Origin: JBBQSN01 sp038213835
GTDB taxonomy: Bacteria; Actinomycetota; Actinomycetes; Actinomycetales; CAWJMD01
NCBI GenBank assembly: GCA_038213835.1
Contig: JBBQSN010000147.1
Location: forward strand, 1 to 8,801
Reading direction: 5' to 3'
Length of the DNA: 8,801 nucleotides
The notes under the pieces: model-generated
Databases searched by the model: none
Told to the model about the DNA's origin: nothing
Seen by the model: only the letters and a program-made list of their open reading frames with translations
Translations under genes and position numbers: made by a program
Shown here: positions 6,060 through 8,801 of the stretch, piece by piece
How positions within the stretch are numbered: position 1 is the first letter of the stretch
How the letters are laid out: each line of letters opens with the position of its first letter

Positions 6060-7283
6060 ATGGCGGCGGCCCAGCCTGACTGCGTGACCCGTGCTGACCT
6101 CGCGCTGCTGACCGGTCCGGACGCGGGCCACCTGTTGCGGGCGGCCGTCGGCACCGCGGGCGGCGAGCTGGTCCGCTGGCGGGTGCGCCAGGTCGACCAC
6201 CGCCCGGGATCCAGCGTCACGGCCTCGTACTCCGCGCGCGTGCGCTGGGCCGACCGCGAGCAGGACGAGACCCTCGGCGCCAGCACCGGGCTGCCGTCGG
6301 CGGCCCACCAGCCGGCCGCCCCGGGCGTGCTCAACCTCTCCGACGGCGAGCGTGAGGTCGCGGTCTGGCGCTTCCCCCTCGACCCGGGGCTCCCCGGTCT
6401 GGCCGTCGCATGCGACCCGGTGGCGGTCGCCGGCCTGCTGACCCGGTTCGGGGCACCGGCCCTCCCGCAGGACGTCCGGCTCAGCACGCGCGCCTACCGC
6501 CCGCGCCGTCGCGCCGTCGTCCAGGCCGACGTCCCAGGGGGCCGGCTGTTCCTCAAGGTGCTGCGGCCGCACCGGGTGCAGGACCTGCACGAGCGGCACC
6601 GGCTGCTCCACGGCTCGGGTCTGCCGGTGCCTCGCAGCCTGGGCTGGACCACTGACGGCGTCGTCGTCCTGGAGGCCCTGCACGGCGTCCCGATGCGCGA
6701 GCGGATGGTCGGCGCCGGGCCGGTGCCGTCGGGTCCGGCCCTGGTGGACCTGGTCGCGGGCATCCCGACCGCGGCCATGGACCTGCCTCGGCGCCGGTCC
6801 TGGACCGAGGGGGCCGCGCACTACGCCTCCGTCGTGGGGCACGCGCTGCCCGACCAGGCCGACCGGGTGCGAGACCTCGCCGAGGCGATCCGGTCCGCCA
6901 CGACCGACCAGGTCCCCGACCAGCCGTGCCACGGCGACCTGTACGAGGCCCAGCTGCTGCTGACGGGGCACCGGGTGAGCGGCGTCCTGGACGTCGACTC
7001 GGTGGGGCCGGGCCGGCGGGCCGACGACCTGGCCTGCCTGCTCGCCCACGCCCAGGTGCTCGAGCTGCTGCGGCCCGGGCGTGCGCCGCGGCTGTCGGCC
7101 CTGCGCGCCGACTGGCTGGCGGCCACCGACGCCGCGCTTGACCCGGCCGAGGTGCGCCCCCGCACCGCCGGGGTGCTCCTGTCGCTGGCCACCGGCCCGC
7201 ACCGGGTGCAGGAGGAGGGCTGGCCGGAGGCCACCCGGCTCCGCGTCGACGCCGTCGAGCGCTGGCTGGACGGTCGTCCGTGA
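6060..7283 (+). CDS. APH-fold phosphotransferase (aminoglycoside phosphotransferase-like)
   Basis: A 407-residue cytoplasmic protein with a kinase-like APH fold; the family phosphorylates small molecules such as antibiotics, sugars or choline. An N-terminal region of about 145 residues precedes the kinase lobe. GGRLFLKVLRP (K166) supplies the likely ATP-binding lysine, and VVVLEALHGVPM is the hinge region. CHGDLYEAQLLL is the catalytic loop (H291, D293), and GVLDVDSVGPGRRADDLACLLAH carries the metal-binding aspartates (D311, D313). The usual HGDxxxxN asparagine is replaced by Q298. The substrate is unknown, and position next to a sensor kinase does not make it a resistance gene. The start is uncertain: ATG 6060 is used, with GTG 6054 and GTG 6084 also in frame. 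None has a clear ribosome site, so a leaderless message is possible. The stop overlaps the kinase start (GTGA), implying co-translation. Confidence 0.85.
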   Translation: MAAAQPDCVTRADLALLTGPDAGHLLRAAVGTAGGELVRWRVRQVDHRPGSSVTASYSARVRWADREQDETLGASTGLPSAAHQPAAPGVLNLSDGEREVAVWRFPLDPGLPGLAVACDPVAVAGLLTRFGAPALPQDVRLSTRAYRPRRRAVVQADVPGGRLFLKVLRPHRVQDLHERHRLLHGSGLPVPRSLGWTTDGVVVLEALHGVPMRERMVGAGPVPSGPALVDLVAGIPTAAMDLPRRRSWTEGAAHYASVVGHALPDQADRVRDLAEAIRSATTDQVPDQPCHGDLYEAQLLLTGHRVSGVLDVDSVGPGRRADDLACLLAHAQVLELLRPGRAPRLSALRADWLAATDAALDPAEVRPRTAGVLLSLATGPHRVQEEGWPEATRLRVDAVERWLDGRP

Positions 7284-8801
7284 CGCTGCGCCGCGCCTGG
7301 TCGGTGCGCGGCAAGGTGCTGGCCTGGGTGCTGTTCACCAGCGCGGTCGGGATGGCGGTCGCGGGCACGACCTCCTACGTGATCCAGGCGGAGCGGTTGG
7401 ACGGCAGCGTCACCGCCGACCTGCTCCAGGAGGTCGGGGAGTTCGAGGCGCTCGCCACGAACGGTGTCGACCCGCAGACCGGTGAGCCGTTCTCGAGCGT
7501 GGAGCAGCTGCTCACCGTCGCGCTCCAGCGGAACGTCCCCGGCGCCTTCGAGAGCAGCCTGACCCTGCTGGGCGGGGACGTGCACGGCTACCCGGGTGGC
7601 GAGCGGCCGGTCGAGCTCGAGCAGGAGCCCGCGGTGCTCTCGGCCGTGCGTGAGGTGCCGGCGGGCGCCGACGTCGAGTTGAGCGACGTCGAGACGGGCG
7701 TCGGGCAGGTGCGCCTGGTGATCGTCCAGGTGGGCGTGGAGGGGGAGCCCACGTCCGGCACCTACGTGGTCGGGCACACGATCGGCATGCAGCGTGACCA
7801 GCTGATCGAGCTGATGCGCCTGTACGCGCTGGTCGCAGCCGGGTCCCTGGTCGTCGTGGGTCTGGTGGGGTGGGTCGTGGCCGGACGCCTCCTCGGCCCC
7901 CTGCACGCGCTGCGCGACGCGGCCGGGAGGATCGACGAGGACGACCTGACCGAGCGCATCCCGGTGCGCGGCGACGACGACGTCTCCGAGCTGACGCGCT
8001 CCTACAACGCGATGCTCGACCGGCTCCAGACCTCGTTCGAGACCCAGCGCCAGTTCATCGCCGACGCCGGCCACGAGCTGCGCACTCCGGTGACGATCCT
8101 GTCCGGGCACCTGCAGGTGCTCGACCCGGACGACCCGCACGCGGTGCGCGAGACCCGGGCGATGCTGCTCGACGAGACCGACCGGATGGGCCGGCTGGTC
8201 GAGGACCTCATCCTGCTCGCCAAGGCCCGCCGTCCTGACTTCGTCCGTCCCGGGATCGTCGACCTCGCCGTCCTCACCGACGAGGTCCTGGACAAGGCGC
8301 GGGCGCTCGGGGACCGGCGCTGGCACCTGGACGCCCTCGCCGACGCGCGGCTGCCCGGTGACCCGCAGCGGCTCACCCAGGCGGTGCTCCAGCTCTGCCA
8401 CAACGCGGTCAAGTTCTCCGAGCCCGGCACCACGGTGGCGCTGGGCAGCCGGGTGGTCCCGGCGCACGGTTCGCCCGACGGCCTCGCCCACGCGCACGTC
8501 TGGGTGCGCGACCAGGGCGTCGGCATCGCGGGGACCGAGATCGACCGGGTCTTCGACCGCTTCGCTCGGGCCGAGACCGGCCGGGGCGTCGAGGGCTCGG
8601 GGCTCGGTCTGTCGATCGTGTCCGCGATCGCCGAGGCCCACGGAGGCCGGGTCGACGTCGAGTCGACCCTCGGCGTGGGCTCGGTCTTCACCATTGTCCT
8701 GCCCGTCCTGCCCGTCCTGCCCGTCCTGCCCGTCCTGCCCGTCCTGCCCGTCCTGCCCGTCCTGCCCGTCCTGCCCGTCCTGCCCGTCCTGCCCGTCCTG
8801 C
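7280..8801 (+). CDS. HAMP-domain sensor histidine kinase with (VLP)n tail (3' end outside window)
   Basis: Membrane sensor kinase of a two-component system; 507 codons are visible with no stop. Seen in order: membrane helix (about residues 12-34), external sensor region (about 35-178, no family recognised), second helix (about 181-203), HAMP (about 201-255, GPLHALRDAAGRI then DDVSELTRSYNAMLDRL), HisKA with the phospho-accepting H265 in ADAGHELRTPV, and an HATPase domain. The HATPase has an N box LCHNAVKFS (N375), G1 DQGVGIAG (D411), an F box VFDRFARAE and G2 EGSGLGLSIV (438-446). All kinase boxes are intact. The final conserved motif GVGSVFTI runs directly into Val-Leu-Pro repeats from residue 473. 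The start GTG overlaps the phosphotransferase stop and lacks a strong ribosome site, suggesting coupling. The partner response regulator is not in the window; downstream is the expected place. Confidence 0.92.
   Translation, partial: MTLRRAWSVRGKVLAWVLFTSAVGMAVAGTTSYVIQAERLDGSVTADLLQEVGEFEALATNGVDPQTGEPFSSVEQLLTVALQRNVPGAFESSLTLLGGDVHGYPGGERPVELEQEPAVLSAVREVPAGADVELSDVETGVGQVRLVIVQVGVEGEPTSGTYVVGHTIGMQRDQLIELMRLYALVAAGSLVVVGLVGWVVAGRLLGPLHALRDAAGRIDEDDLTERIPVRGDDDVSELTRSYNAMLDRLQTSFETQRQFIADAGHELRTPVTILSGHLQVLDPDDPHAVRETRAMLLDETDRMGRLVEDLILLAKARRPDFVRPGIVDLAVLTDEVLDKARALGDRRWHLDALADARLPGDPQRLTQAVLQLCHNAVKFSEPGTTVALGSRVVPAHGSPDGLAHAHVWVRDQGVGIAGTEIDRVFDRFARAETGRGVEGSGLGLSIVSAIAEAHGGRVDVESTLGVGSVFTIVLPVLPVLPVLPVLPVLPVLPVLPVLPVLPVLPVL
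8696..8801 (+). repeat. Perfect 9-bp tandem repeat, unit GTCCTGCCC
   Basis: Eleven complete identical copies plus 7 bases of a twelfth are present, with no mismatch, and the array is still running at the window edge. The unit is three codons long and in frame with the histidine kinase, giving (Val-Leu-Pro)n. Copy number changes would lengthen or shorten the tail without a frameshift. The array begins at the point where kinases of this class normally end (FTxxLP), so the first copy is probably ancestral sequence and the rest slippage-type expansion. It may instead be an assembly artefact at a contig end. Confidence 0.95.

Noticed and set aside
6821..8641. 606-codon minus-strand open frame
   Set aside because: It covers the phosphotransferase 3' half and the kinase in antisense. 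The kinase boxes on the plus strand show which strand is coding.
8696..8801. CRISPR array
   Set aside because: The 9-bp units are contiguous with no spacers, and the array is in frame with the kinase gene.

Overview
The window is very GC-rich with strong third-position G/C. It uses GTG as well as ATG starts and has tightly packed, partly overlapping genes. This fits a high-GC actinobacterium; the gene families (SigX5-type extended ECF sigma factor, exported endonuclease/phosphatase-fold protein, HAMP kinase preceded by an APH-fold phosphotransferase) recall Nocardioides and relatives, but the genus is a guess. Both ends of the window lie inside genes. The right end stops inside a perfect 9-bp tandem repeat, the kind of place where an assembly contig breaks.

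Layout, left to right. (1) Minus strand, cut off at the left edge: a membrane-anchored PAS-GGDEF-EAL protein that makes and/or breaks cyclic di-GMP, with both catalytic domains apparently intact. (2) A 169-bp divergent spacer. (3) Plus strand: a secreted endonuclease/exonuclease/phosphatase-family protein with a signal peptide and a dockerin/EF-hand-like calcium loop. (4) A 63-bp gap holding a strong 16-bp stem-loop. (5) Plus strand: an alpha/beta hydrolase whose stop overlaps the start of an extended ECF sigma factor (ATGA overlap). The sigma factor has a fused SnoaL-like C-terminal domain and no neighbouring anti-sigma gene, and may also have its own promoter inside the 3' end of the hydrolase gene. 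(6) Minus strand, convergent with the sigma gene and 1 nt away: a small cupin-like protein. (7) A divergent spacer of about 250 bp with a 16-bp perfect palindrome next to the cupin-like gene and a cluster of CTCAT/ATGAG half-sites next to the following gene. (8) Plus strand: an APH-fold phosphotransferase overlapping (GTGA) a HAMP/HisKA sensor histidine kinase that runs off the right edge.

Working together: hydrolase and sigma factor form one translationally coupled unit, probably a one-component-like regulator (a sigma factor controlled by its own C-terminal domain) with an enzyme. Phosphotransferase and kinase form a second unit; the partner response regulator is not in the window and may lie just past the right edge. 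The CTCAT direct repeats with 11-bp period ahead of this unit look like an OmpR-family operator, suggesting autoregulation. The most unusual feature is the end of the kinase gene. Immediately after the last conserved motif of its ATPase domain the reading frame enters at least 11 identical copies of GTCCTGCCC, encoding (Val-Leu-Pro)n. No rRNA, tRNA, CRISPR, insertion sequence or phage feature was seen.
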